This document shows positions 6,750 to 15,485 of a DNA stretch of 40,185 bases, piece by piece; the first letter of the stretch is position 1, and each line of letters opens with the position of its first letter. This stretch comes from Clostridiales bacterium UBA4080 (lineage in GTDB: Bacteria > Bacillota > Clostridia > Lachnospirales > Vallitaleaceae). Under the pieces are notes generated by a model. The model was not told the DNA's origin, ran no database searches, and saw nothing but the letters and a program-made list of their open reading frames with translations. The translations under genes and the position numbers were made by a program. The DNA lies in contig DFYO01000067.1 of the NCBI GenBank assembly GCA_002381865.1, positions 1 to 40,185 on the forward strand, given 5' to 3'.

Positions 6750-9700
6750 ATGGGCATAAGCTTCACACAGGAACAACTTCAGGTTATAGAAAGCAGAAAT
6801 CGTAATTTGCTAGTATCTGCGGCAGCCGGTTCGGGAAAGACGGCTGTATTAGTTGAACGCATTATTAGAATGATAATTGATGCTCAAAATCCTATTAATA
6901 TAGATGAATTACTGATTGTAACTTTTACGAATGCAGCAGCAACTGAAATGAGGGAAAGGATTTCTGAGGCTATATTAAAAAAGCTCGAAGAAAAGCCAGA
7001 TAGAAAAGAGCTGCATAAACAGCTGGTTTTGATTGCAAATGCCAATATTATGACAATTCATTCGTTCTGCTTGAAAGTTATCAGAAACCATTACGACCTG
7101 ATTAATCTAGATCCAAGCTTTAGAATTGGAGATGAAAATGAACTCTATATCATTAAAAAAAATGTCATTGAGGAGCTGCTGGAGGAATGGTACGAGAATA
7201 ATAGAACTGATTTCATAGAATTTACTGAACAATATATAAAGGGTAACACGGATGAGCAAATTGAAGAGCTGATAATTAATTTGCACAAATTTTCCATGAG
7301 TAACCCTTGGCCCCAAGCATGGATTTCGGAGAAAACTGAGGCCTTGAATTTTGAAGACGTTGAAAAACTTAAGCAATCCATTTTTTTTTCTGAGCTGAAA
7401 AAAAATTCGCTTGAAAAGCTTCAATTTAGTAAAGACCTTATTTTAGAGGCAAGATTTATTTCATTTATGGATAATGGGCCAGAGCATTATCAAGATGCGA
7501 TTGCCATTTATATGGAAGGAATTAATAACCTTCAACAGGCAATTGAGGAGGATTATGAGAAAGCTCAAAAGGCTTTTGATAGCTTTGATATACCCAAGCT
7601 TGCTTCGAAAAGCAAGGGCTTTGACAAGGATTTAAGAGACGAGGCTAAAGAGCTTATTGATAGTGCAAAGAAAATAATACTAGAACTAAAAGACAAAGAA
7701 TATAATTTTACTATGCAACAGATACAAGAAGATATTAAAGAAACCTATTATTCCCTAACAGTATTAAAAGAGCTTGTAATAGATTTTTCTAATAGATTTT
7801 CAAAAGCCAAGGAAGAAAGAAATATTATAGATTTTAATGATGTAGAGCATTTAGCATTAAAGCTGTTAATCGAGAAAACATCTGAAAATGAATTTGTTCC
7901 AACTGAAATAGCAAAAAGATATCAAGACCAATTTCAAGAAGTTTTGATAGATGAATATCAAGACAGTAATCTGGTGCAAGAGACAATTTTGAATTCGGTT
8001 TCAAGAATTAATTTGGGAACACCCAATGTTTTTATGGTAGGAGATGTAAAACAAAGTATTTATAAATTCAGACTAGCTAAGCCAGAGCTGTTTATGGAAA
8101 AATATGAAGAATATAGCAATGATGAGAGCTTATATCAAAAAATCAATCTGCATCATAATTTTAGAAGTAGAAAGCAGATTATTGAAGCAATCAATATCGT
8201 GTTCGAAAAAATTATGTCAAAAAATCTAGGGGATGTGTTGTATAACGAGGAGGCTTCATTAAATTATAAAGCAGGATATGAACCCTTAGAAAACAGTATG
8301 TATAATCCGGAGCTGATATTAATTGAGCAAGAAGAATCGGAGGAAGAGGATTCAGATGAAAAACCAGAATTGCAGGAAATATCTTTAAGCAAACAGGAGG
8401 CAGAGGCTAAAGCTGTTGCTCAAAGAATATATGATATGGTTAATGATAAAGAGCTAGAAATATTTGACAAAGAAATAGGCGAAAGAAGACCAGTTAGATA
8501 TAAAGATATTGTTGTATTGTTAAGAAGCACCATTGGCTGGACGGACAATATATTAAAAGAGCTTAAGAAAAAAGATATTCCCTGCTATTCAAATTCGTCA
8601 AGGGGATATTTTGATACACTTGAAATTAAAACACTGCTACATATACTTAGAATTATTGACAATCCCAGACAGGACATTCCTTTTGTAACAGTACTTAGGT
8701 CGCCTATTATTGCTCTAAAGGGAAAGGAACTGGCAAAAATCAGAAAAGCATATAATGGGGATATGATTGATGCGGCCAAGGCTTACATAGAGGGTAGCTT
8801 ATTAGAGGACGAGCTGGCTGTTAAACTTGAGTTGTTTTTAGAGCAGTTAGAAAAGCTGAGAACGGCTTCTAAATATTTGGCTATGGATCAGCTGATTTAT
8901 AAAATTTTTGAAGTTACTAATTATGATTACTATGTAGCATTAATGAAGAACGGAGCACAGCGAACAGCTAATTTAGAGATGTTTATTGATAAAGCAGTTG
9001 CCTTTGAGAATACCTCGTATAGCGGGATTTTTAATTTTATTCGTTATATGGATGGAATAAAAAAATTTGAAATGGATATGGGAGAAGCAAGTATTTATTC
9101 AGAAAAAGATGATTTGGTTAGGATAATGACCATTCATAAAAGTAAAGGACTGGAGTTTCCTGTTGTTTTTGTTTCGGGACTTGGGAAAAAATTCGATTTC
9201 AGAGATGCAAAAAAAAGCATAGTATTTCATCAAGACCTAGGAATAGCAAGTGATTATGTGAATGCAAAAGACAGGTATCAAATAACTACTCTGCCAAAAA
9301 AAATAATAAACAACAAAATTAAAAAAGAAACCTTATCAGAGGAATTAAGGGTTTTATATGTAGCAATGACTAGGGCAAAAGAAAAACTGATTATGACGGG
9401 TACAATAAAAAATCTCGAAAACAAAGAAAAATTCTGGGAGAAGGCGCTTATTGATACTAATTCGGTAAAGCCAATATATTTGGATAATTGCGAAAATATG
9501 CTGGACTGGATAATGGGAGCGGTTTACAATCAATCAGGATATTTTGATATCCATAGAATACTTGATATACATTCAAGGGTTGGTGAAGATGAGCTTGAAA
9601 AACAAAAAGATGTATTATCAATAATTTCTGAGTGGAAAAGTGACGAACTTGATAGTAATATAGCGAAAAAGCTTAATTGGAGTTATACTTTCGATAAAAT

Positions 9701-10352
9701 GACCAGAATAAGAGCTCAATTATCAGTTAGTGAAATAAAAAATAGCCACTCCAAAAAGAAAATCAATATAATGCCAATGAAGCTTAAAGAAGGCTTTAGA
9801 CCAGTGGAAGAGGAATATAGAAAACTTTCTGCAGCTGAAAAAGGAACTGCTTTTCATAAGGTTATGCAGCATTTGGATTTTTTTATGAGTACCGAAGGAA
9901 TTGAAGAATACTTGCAAAAATTAAACAAACAAGGAAAAATTAGTGACGTTGAATATAAAGAGATTAACAGAAGTTTAATTGAAAACTTTCTTAAGAGTGA
10001 ATTATGTGATGCTATGAAAAAGCAGGTTAGTACACTGAGAAAGGAAGTTCCTTTTATTATAGGAATTGATGCAAAAGAAATGTATTCGGAGGAAGCGGTC
10101 AATTCTGATACAGAGGATATTGTTATGATTCAGGGGGTTGTAGATGCTTTCTATGAAGAAGCTGGACAACTGGTGCTGGTGGATTATAAGACAGATAGTA
10201 TTATGGAGGGAGAAGAAAGTATTTTGGTAGACAGGTATTTTGAACAAATGAGATATTATAAGCTTGCACTTGAAAAAATACTGGATAAAAAGGTTGAAAA
10301 GGTGTTATTATATTCAGCAGTGACAGCAAAAACAGTTAGCTTGGAATTTTAA
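6750..10352 (+). CDS. addA: ATP-dependent helicase/nuclease subunit A (AddA)
   Basis: This is the 1200-residue AddA subunit of the AddAB recombination machine, which unwinds and trims double-strand breaks for RecA. An AGGGGTG site precedes ATG 6750. UvrD-type helicase motifs are in order: Walker A AAAGSGKT (24-31), TFTNAAATEMRERI, DEYQDSN (motif II), GDVKQSIYKFRLA (motif III), TIHKSKGLEFPVV (motif V) and LYVAMTRAKEKL (motif VI). The C-terminal RecB-like nuclease has GTAFHKVMQ and GVVD...LVDYKTD...QMRYYKLALE. Length is normal for the family. Most Firmicutes encode addB directly upstream, but here amtB with a terminator occupies that place, so addB must be elsewhere or absent. Confidence 0.95.
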   Translation: MGISFTQEQLQVIESRNRNLLVSAAAGSGKTAVLVERIIRMIIDAQNPINIDELLIVTFTNAAATEMRERISEAILKKLEEKPDRKELHKQLVLIANANIMTIHSFCLKVIRNHYDLINLDPSFRIGDENELYIIKKNVIEELLEEWYENNRTDFIEFTEQYIKGNTDEQIEELIINLHKFSMSNPWPQAWISEKTEALNFEDVEKLKQSIFFSELKKNSLEKLQFSKDLILEARFISFMDNGPEHYQDAIAIYMEGINNLQQAIEEDYEKAQKAFDSFDIPKLASKSKGFDKDLRDEAKELIDSAKKIILELKDKEYNFTMQQIQEDIKETYYSLTVLKELVIDFSNRFSKAKEERNIIDFNDVEHLALKLLIEKTSENEFVPTEIAKRYQDQFQEVLIDEYQDSNLVQETILNSVSRINLGTPNVFMVGDVKQSIYKFRLAKPELFMEKYEEYSNDESLYQKINLHHNFRSRKQIIEAINIVFEKIMSKNLGDVLYNEEASLNYKAGYEPLENSMYNPELILIEQEESEEEDSDEKPELQEISLSKQEAEAKAVAQRIYDMVNDKELEIFDKEIGERRPVRYKDIVVLLRSTIGWTDNILKELKKKDIPCYSNSSRGYFDTLEIKTLLHILRIIDNPRQDIPFVTVLRSPIIALKGKELAKIRKAYNGDMIDAAKAYIEGSLLEDELAVKLELFLEQLEKLRTASKYLAMDQLIYKIFEVTNYDYYVALMKNGAQRTANLEMFIDKAVAFENTSYSGIFNFIRYMDGIKKFEMDMGEASIYSEKDDLVRIMTIHKSKGLEFPVVFVSGLGKKFDFRDAKKSIVFHQDLGIASDYVNAKDRYQITTLPKKIINNKIKKETLSEELRVLYVAMTRAKEKLIMTGTIKNLENKEKFWEKALIDTNSVKPIYLDNCENMLDWIMGAVYNQSGYFDIHRILDIHSRVGEDELEKQKDVLSIISEWKSDELDSNIAKKLNWSYTFDKMTRIRAQLSVSEIKNSHSKKKINIMPMKLKEGFRPVEEEYRKLSAAEKGTAFHKVMQHLDFFMSTEGIEEYLQKLNKQGKISDVEYKEINRSLIENFLKSELCDAMKKQVSTLRKEVPFIIGIDAKEMYSEEAVNSDTEDIVMIQGVVDAFYEEAGQLVLVDYKTDSIMEGEESILVDRYFEQMRYYKLALEKILDKKVEKVLLYSAVTAKTVSLEF

Positions 10353-10447
10353 AAAATAAAGAAAGCGTGCTATCTTATTACAGGCTTGTAGCAAAAGTAA
10401 AAATCGAGTTTTCTTTGACTGGAGCAGGATTATAATAAAACTAATAA

Positions 10448-11227
10448 ATGGTGGTGGATTACTTGAAATACGGAAGCTTTGCAAAGGTATACGATAAAAT
10501 GATGGACGAAGTACCCTATGAAGAATGGATGGAATATATTGAAGAAATTTTTGCAAGATTTAAGGTCAAGCCTGAAATTGTAATGGAATTGGGTTGCGGA
10601 ACTGGGAATATGACTAATTTATTTGCAAAAAAGGGTTATGAGACTATAGGGATTGATTTGTCAGAGGAAATGTTAGCTATAGCAAGAGAAAAAGCAGCTG
10701 AAGAAAATCTTGAAGTTTTGTATAGCTGTCAGGACATGAGGGATTTTGAATTATATGGAACGGTTGGATGCGTAGTGGCTCTATGTGACAGCATCAACTA
10801 TATTATAGAAGAGGATGACTTGCTAGAGGTATTCAGATTGGTGAATATATACCTTGACCCGAAAGGATTATTTGTCTTTGATATGAATACAGAGCATAAA
10901 TTCAAAAACAGCATGAGTGACAATATATTTGCCCAAGCACTTGAAGACTGTGCTTATATTTGGGAAAATTATTATTATGAGGAAGAAAAAATAAATGAAT
11001 ATAAGATAACTTTATTTATTGAAGACAATAATAGCTATAAGAGATCTGAAGAGCTTCATTATGAAAAGGCATATAGCATTGATACGGTTGTAAATCTTTT
11101 GAAAAAAGCTGGAATGACGGTCGAAGGAGTTTATGCGGAACAGAGCTTTTTATATCCAGATGAAAAAACTGAAAGAATATATTTTGTAGCAAGAGAAAAT
11201 GGAAAACAAAAGAAAATAAAGGAATAA
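10448..11227 (+). CDS. Class I SAM-dependent methyltransferase
   Basis: This is a soluble methyltransferase of about 259 residues. Motif I is ELGCGTGN (residues 47-54), followed by GIDLSEEML, which ends in the acidic ribose-binding position. The sequence resembles YqeM-type proteins of Firmicutes, whose substrate is not established. The start is ambiguous. ATG 10448 is open, but TTG 10463 sits just after a GGTGGTGG site and would begin with the KYGSFAKVYD stretch typical of this group. It lies between addA and hslO on the same strand with gaps of about 95 and 50 bp, so it may be cotranscribed with hslO. Confidence 0.85.
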   Translation: MVVDYLKYGSFAKVYDKMMDEVPYEEWMEYIEEIFARFKVKPEIVMELGCGTGNMTNLFAKKGYETIGIDLSEEMLAIAREKAAEENLEVLYSCQDMRDFELYGTVGCVVALCDSINYIIEEDDLLEVFRLVNIYLDPKGLFVFDMNTEHKFKNSMSDNIFAQALEDCAYIWENYYYEEEKINEYKITLFIEDNNSYKRSEELHYEKAYSIDTVVNLLKKAGMTVEGVYAEQSFLYPDEKTERIYFVARENGKQKKIKE

Positions 11228-11276
11228 AAGCAGAGATATAGATAAAAGCAAAAAGAAAGGAATAACAGGTGAAAAA

Positions 11277-12158
11277 ATGAACGACTATATTATTAGAGGA
11301 ATGGCTGCAAACAATCAAATAAGGGTATTTGCGACAACTACAAAAAATACAGTTGAGGAAGCAAGACAAAGACATCAAACCTCGCCGGTTGCGACAGCTG
11401 CACTAGGAAGACTTATGACAGCAGCAGTAATGATGGGAAATATGCTAAAGGACGAGCAGGACTTGCTGACGCTACAGATAAAAGGCTCGGGTCCTTTGGG
11501 CGGAATTATGGTTACAACTAACTCCAAGGCTGAGGTTAAAGGGTATGTTCATAATCCTGATGTGGAGCTGCCTCTAAATGCCGAGGGAAAATTAGATGTT
11601 TCGGGCGCTATAGGGCTTGGTATTTTAAACATAATTAAGGATATTGGATTGAAAAAGCCTTATGTAGGGCAGACTCATCTTGTTTCAGGAGAAATTGCTG
11701 AGGATCTGACATATTATTTTGCAAGCTCTGAGCAAATTCCTTCAGTTGTAGCCTTAGGTGTTCTTATTGACAAGGACTTAAGTGTAAAGCAGGCAGGAGG
11801 TTTTATTATTCAGCTTTTACCTGATGCTGATGAAAATCTTATTGATATATTAGAAAAAAACCTTATTAATATGCCATCTGTAACAGCTTTATTGGAAGAA
11901 AACAAATCACCCGAGGAATTGCTTGAGCAGGTTCTTGGAGATTTAGATTTTGTAATTCACGAAAAAACTAATGCAAGGTTTTACTGTAACTGTAATACAA
12001 ACAAGGTGGAAAAAGCTTTGATTAGTGTCGGTAAAAAGGATATTTTAGAAATGATAGAGGATGGGGAGCCTGTTGAACTGGCATGTCATTTCTGCAATAC
12101 AAAATACACGTTTTCTGTAGAGGAATTAAGTGAAATATATCAAAAAGCAATTCGATGA
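11277..12158 (+). CDS. hslO: Redox-regulated chaperone Hsp33
   Basis: This is a 293-residue Hsp33, a cytoplasmic holdase switched on by oxidation. The N-terminal domain contains the typical RHQTSPVATAALGR and KGSGPLGG segments. The C-terminal redox switch has four zinc-binding cysteines: Cys237 and Cys239 (CNC) and Cys270 and Cys273 (CHFC), the CXC/CXXC arrangement of the family. The ATG follows a weak AGGTG site. In an anaerobe it would protect proteins during oxygen or hypochlorite stress. The downstream 730-bp non-coding stretch has its own promoter and RNA candidate. Confidence 0.96.
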   Translation: MNDYIIRGMAANNQIRVFATTTKNTVEEARQRHQTSPVATAALGRLMTAAVMMGNMLKDEQDLLTLQIKGSGPLGGIMVTTNSKAEVKGYVHNPDVELPLNAEGKLDVSGAIGLGILNIIKDIGLKKPYVGQTHLVSGEIAEDLTYYFASSEQIPSVVALGVLIDKDLSVKQAGGFIIQLLPDADENLIDILEKNLINMPSVTALLEENKSPEELLEQVLGDLDFVIHEKTNARFYCNCNTNKVEKALISVGKKDILEMIEDGEPVELACHFCNTKYTFSVEELSEIYQKAIR

Positions 12159-12196
12159 AGGAAATATGTCTAAAGTGTTAATTTGTGAAAATCTGC

Positions 12197-12225
12197 TTGC
12201 AAAAAAAGGGGTTCAGAGTTATAAT
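12197..12225 (+). promoter_or_regulatory. Promoter for the intergenic structured RNA
   Basis: TTGCAA at 12197-12202 and a perfect TATAAT at 12220-12225 are 17 bp apart. The predicted start near 12232 coincides with the first base pair of a hairpin at 12231-12255. No long ORF lies downstream before the terminator at 12753. Confidence 0.65.
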
Positions 12226-12231
12226 AAGTTA

Positions 12232-12787
12232 AAGGAACTTTCCGGAAAAGCCTTTTAAACGAATAAATGTAATAGGTAAAAATTATTTTAACTATTCATT
12301 TAAAGGAGTGATTGAGAGATGAAGATACTCCAGATGGCAGGTTATATAAGGGCAGTAATGTAAGGCCCGAACATGGGCGTAGAAGCAGTATGTGTATACA
12401 TCATTTCCGTAAAGAAGGTGGGTGTATTTGTCACTTGATTCGGTCCGTAAAGTAATGAAATCCGTGTGGATAATTGAATCGCAACGAGTGGCAAGCTTAG
12501 TTATTGATAATAATTACAATTAGTAATTAATAAGATGTTAAGTGAATTTAGTTAATGTGATACTGATTAGTTAGCGTATTATGTTGATTTTAAAAGCGCT
12601 AAGGATTTAAGTTAATTTAGTAGAAAGCTATTTGTAGTTTAGCAGTATGATAGTAGTATGAACAGTTAGGTTTATTATTATTATCAATCAATAGCTAATA
12701 TACTGTGGAGAAAAGATATTTATAGTAATTAGAATTTAATATTTTTATATAGCAAAGAGCCGGTTAATATCCGGCTCTTTGTGTTTT
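12232..12787 (+). ncRNA. Candidate large structured non-coding RNA (about 550 nt)
   Basis: This stretch between hslO and the PilZ gene has a promoter, dense stems and an intrinsic terminator, but no long ORF. Visible stems are:
- 12231-12255 (AAAGG/CCTTT plus CTTT/AAAG);
- 12265-12275 with 12292-12301;
- GGAGT 12305-12309 with ACTCC 12327-12331;
- GCCC/GGGC at 12365-12378 with a six-base loop;
- ATGT/ACAT at 12390-12401;
- a long domain joining TGTCACT 12429-12435 to AGTGGCA 12487-12493 and GATTC 12437-12441 to GAATC 12476-12480.
The octamer CCGTAAAG occurs twice (12407 and 12445). The 3-prime 230 nt are AT-rich and C-poor, with TTAGCG/CGCTAA (12571, 12597). I cannot assign it to a known RNA family. 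raiA-motif, ROOL and OLE models should be tested. Confidence 0.6.
12753..12787 (+). terminator. Intrinsic terminator of the structured RNA
   Basis: CAAAGAGCCGG (12753-12763) pairs perfectly with CCGGCTCTTTG (12771-12781) over an 11-bp stem with a 7-nt loop, followed by TGTTTTCT. Confidence 0.88.
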
Positions 12788-12897
12788 CTAAAAAAGTGTT
12801 TTTCAAGGACCTATTAAATAATAAAGCATATAGTATATTTGCTCTGTGATTTATGATAAAATAGAATAAATAATATTTTCTTTAGGAGATGCATACG

Positions 12898-13290
12898 ATG
12901 GATAAAGAGGGTATTTTTCAGATAACGGAGCAACGAAGCAGGGAAAGATTTGAATATAAATATGATGTATTATGCTTTAAAAATACAGAAGAAATAGAAG
13001 GAAAAGAAAGTAAATCACCAATTAGAATTCATGTGATTGACATTTCTTATCTTGGCTTGGGAGTAATCACTAGCAAATCCCTTACAGTTGGCTCTTACTT
13101 GTTATTTAACCTAAATAACCGAGATGAAAATAGGGAAATGATGCTAGAGGTCAGATGGGTAAAGATGAAGCAGGGAGAGCATCATGCCGGTTTGTCTTTT
13201 GTAGCACTTACAAAAGAGGATATAATGTTTTTGCATGAGATTATTTTCGAAATTAAAAAGGAACATAAAAAATCACAAAAGCTACTATGA
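12898..13290 (+). CDS. PilZ-domain c-di-GMP-binding protein
   Basis: This is a 130-residue stand-alone PilZ protein, expected to bind cyclic di-GMP and pass the signal to a partner. The binding signatures are the RxxxR motif (Arg13 to Arg17 in RSRER) and the downstream DISYLGLGV, fitting the family's (D/N)xSxxG. I chose ATG 12898 because AGGAG at 12884-12888 gives 9-bp spacing. An in-frame ATG at 12889 would touch the site. It stands alone between the RNA candidate and the T-box. The c-di-GMP enzymes at 35246-37828 show that the signalling pathway is present. The target cannot be told from sequence. Confidence 0.85.
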   Translation: MDKEGIFQITEQRSRERFEYKYDVLCFKNTEEIEGKESKSPIRIHVIDISYLGLGVITSKSLTVGSYLLFNLNNRDENREMMLEVRWVKMKQGEHHAGLSFVALTKEDIMFLHEIIFEIKKEHKKSQKLL

Positions 13291-13403
13291 CTTGATTTTA
13301 AGCATACAATCTTATGGTGCTGACTAAAGGCGGATAATAAGTTCTTGTTTATTAATGATCAGATTAGTTATATGTATTTAGTAATCATAAGCGAGTTGTG
13401 GTC

Positions 13404-13433
13404 TTGACAGTATTGTTGGTTTTCTGATATAAT
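13404..13433 (+). promoter_or_regulatory. Promoter of the glyS T-box transcript
   Basis: TTGACA at 13404-13409 and TATAAT at 13428-13433 are spaced by 18 bp. The predicted start near 13440 lies just before stem I of the T-box. Confidence 0.75.
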
Positions 13434-13454
13434 TTTCACGATAATACAATAATA

Positions 13455-13648
13455 ATGCAGTGAAAAAGAAGAGTAGTCAGTGGTGAGCTGTTAAGAGAGT
13501 CTGGGAAGGGTGGAATCCAGGCCAGTGAGGCTGATGAAGGAGCTTTGGAGCATTTACTTGATAGAGTGGGTGTTTTTTACACCAAAGAGGGTGGAACCGC
13601 GGAAGCAACAATCTTTCGTCCCTTACCTGGGACAAGGATTGTTTTTTT
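13455..13648 (+). promoter_or_regulatory. Glycine T-box riboswitch
   Basis: This leader senses uncharged tRNA-Gly and lets transcription into glyS continue. Stem I includes AGAGAG near 13494 and the CTGG/CCAG arm. The 3-prime side of the specifier loop reads GAAGGAG, so GGA (13539-13541) is the probable specifier codon, supported by pairing of TCAG with CTGA above it. The T-box core AGGGTGGAACCGCGG is at 13588-13602. The terminator pairs 13608-13620 with 13631-13642, followed by seven T. The matching downstream gene confirms the glycine class. Confidence 0.93.
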
Positions 13649-13772
13649 GTGAAAAATAAAGCTTAAACTTACTGATAATGAACCAATATTTAATTAAAAA
13701 AGTATGTTTGCAAAACTTTTTCAGAAAAGTGATTTTAGTCCATAAAATATATTTTATAAGCGAGGTATGATA

Positions 13773-15161
13773 ATGGAAAAGACAATGGAAAAGGTAGTTG
13801 CTCTTGCAAAGGCAAGAGGATTTGTGTATCCGGGTTCGGAAATCTATGGCGGTTTGGCTAATACTTGGGATTATGGTCCGCTTGGAGTTGAATTAAAGAA
13901 TAATGTAAAGAAGGCTTGGTGGCAGAAGTTTGTAAAGGAAAGCCCATATAATGTGGGTGTTGATTGTGCAATCCTAATGAACCCTCAGACTTGGGTTGCA
14001 TCAGGTCATGTAGGAGGATTTAGTGACCCGTTAATGGACTGTAAGGAATGCAAGGAACGTTTTAGAGCAGATAAATTAATTGAAGACTATTTAATGCAAA
14101 ACAATATTGTATCTGAGGAGTCAGTTGATTCCTGGGGTGATGATATTATGAAGGAATTTATTGAAGAAAAATCAATCAAGTGTCCTTCCTGTGGAGCGCA
14201 TAACTTTACGGATATTAGAAAATTCAATCTAATGTTTAAAACCTTTCAAGGAGTAACAGAGGATGCTAAAAACACAGTATTCTTAAGACCTGAAACAGCA
14301 CAGGGAATATTTGTAAACTTTAAAAATGTTCAAAGAACAACTAGGAAAAAAATTCCTTTTGGTATCGGACAAGTAGGAAAGTCTTTTAGAAATGAAATTA
14401 CACCGGGGAATTTTACTTTTAGAACAAGAGAATTTGAACAGATGGAGCTTGAATTTTTCTGTGAGCCAGGGAAGGATTTGGAGTGGTTTAGCTATTGGAA
14501 GGATTACTGTGTAAACTGGTTATTAAATCTAGGAATAAAAAATGATAATATGAGAGTTAGAGATCATAGTCCGGAAGAGCTATCACATTACAGTAATGCA
14601 ACTAGTGACATTGAATACCTATTCCCATTTGGCTGGGGTGAGCTTTGGGGTATCGCAGACAGAACAGATTTTGACTTAAAAGCTCATATGGAGCATTCAG
14701 GACAGGATATGGAATATTTTGATGATGCAACAAAGCAAAAATATGTTCCGTATTGTATTGAGCCTTCATTAGGTGCAGATAGAGTTACTCTTGCATTTTT
14801 ATGTGAAGCATACGATGAAGAAGAGATTGCAGAGGGGGATGTTAGAACTGTGCTTAGATTCCATCCGGCACTTGCGCCTATTCAGGTTGCGGTTCTTCCT
14901 CTATCTAAAAAGCTTTCTGAACAAGCAGAAGAGTTAAATAACAAGCTTAGTAAAATGTTTAATACTGAATTTGATGAAAGAGGAAGTATTGGGAAAAGAT
15001 ATAGACGTCAAGATGAAATTGGAACACCTTTTTGCGTTACAGTTGATTTTGACACCTTAGAGGACAATACAGTAACTATTAGACATAGAGACAGTATGGA
15101 GCAGGAACGTATTAATATTGACGATTTAGTAAATTATCTATTTGAAAAAACCAGCTTTTAG
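13773..15161 (+). CDS. glyS: Glycyl-tRNA synthetase (homodimeric type)
   Basis: This is a 462-residue class II GlyRS that charges tRNA-Gly in the cytoplasm. The alpha2-type enzyme is recognised by the N-terminal RGFVYPGSEIYGG and WDYGPLG, motif 2 around RPETAQGIF and FRNEITP, and motif 3 EPSLGADR. A CKEC...CPSC pair near residues 90-145 looks like a metal-binding insertion. ATG 13773 is preferred over ATG 13767 because it leaves 7 bp after GAGG. The C-terminal anticodon-binding domain starts at PIQVAVLPL. Transcription is controlled by the T-box just upstream. Confidence 0.95.
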   Translation: MEKTMEKVVALAKARGFVYPGSEIYGGLANTWDYGPLGVELKNNVKKAWWQKFVKESPYNVGVDCAILMNPQTWVASGHVGGFSDPLMDCKECKERFRADKLIEDYLMQNNIVSEESVDSWGDDIMKEFIEEKSIKCPSCGAHNFTDIRKFNLMFKTFQGVTEDAKNTVFLRPETAQGIFVNFKNVQRTTRKKIPFGIGQVGKSFRNEITPGNFTFRTREFEQMELEFFCEPGKDLEWFSYWKDYCVNWLLNLGIKNDNMRVRDHSPEELSHYSNATSDIEYLFPFGWGELWGIADRTDFDLKAHMEHSGQDMEYFDDATKQKYVPYCIEPSLGADRVTLAFLCEAYDEEEIAEGDVRTVLRFHPALAPIQVAVLPLSKKLSEQAEELNNKLSKMFNTEFDERGSIGKRYRRQDEIGTPFCVTVDFDTLEDNTVTIRHRDSMEQERINIDDLVNYLFEKTSF

Positions 15162-15485
15162 ATATTAAAAAGAAGGAAAACTAGCTTGAATTTAACTTGT
15201 TTTTATAATCAATTCTTTTTTTGGCTCGCGTGAAAGAGCGTTGAAGCTAGGGCTTAAATAACTATAAAAAATTATATATGATAAAATATACTAAAAAAAA
15301 CAAGTTAGAGCAAAAAAAATGTACAAATGTTTTAAATCGTTAGAGAGTACAGAAAAATAACTAAAAAACACTTCTAATTAAAATATTTTATGATATAATA
15401 TATTTCGGATTAGAACCAAATTTTTAATGATACTAATAGAATTTATTTTCTATTACAATAAACAAAAATTAGGAGGTATATTTCA
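15162..15485 (+). other. glyS-ppdK intergenic region with interleaved inverted repeats and ppdK promoter
   Basis: There is no gene in these 324 bp. CTAGCTT (15181-15187) is inverted as AAGCTAG (15244-15250). AACTTGTTTTT (15194-15204) is inverted as AAAAACAAGTT (15296-15306). The two pairings cross each other. A TATAAT at 15394-15399 is the likely -10 of ppdK, but no good -35 stands at the right distance. The ppdK leader would then be about 80 nt. Confidence 0.5.

Noticed and set aside
12500..12750. Repeated AGTTA-type words in the 3-prime part of the RNA as a CRISPR or tandem repeat array
   Set aside because: The words are short and irregularly spaced, and there are no unique spacers of constant length.
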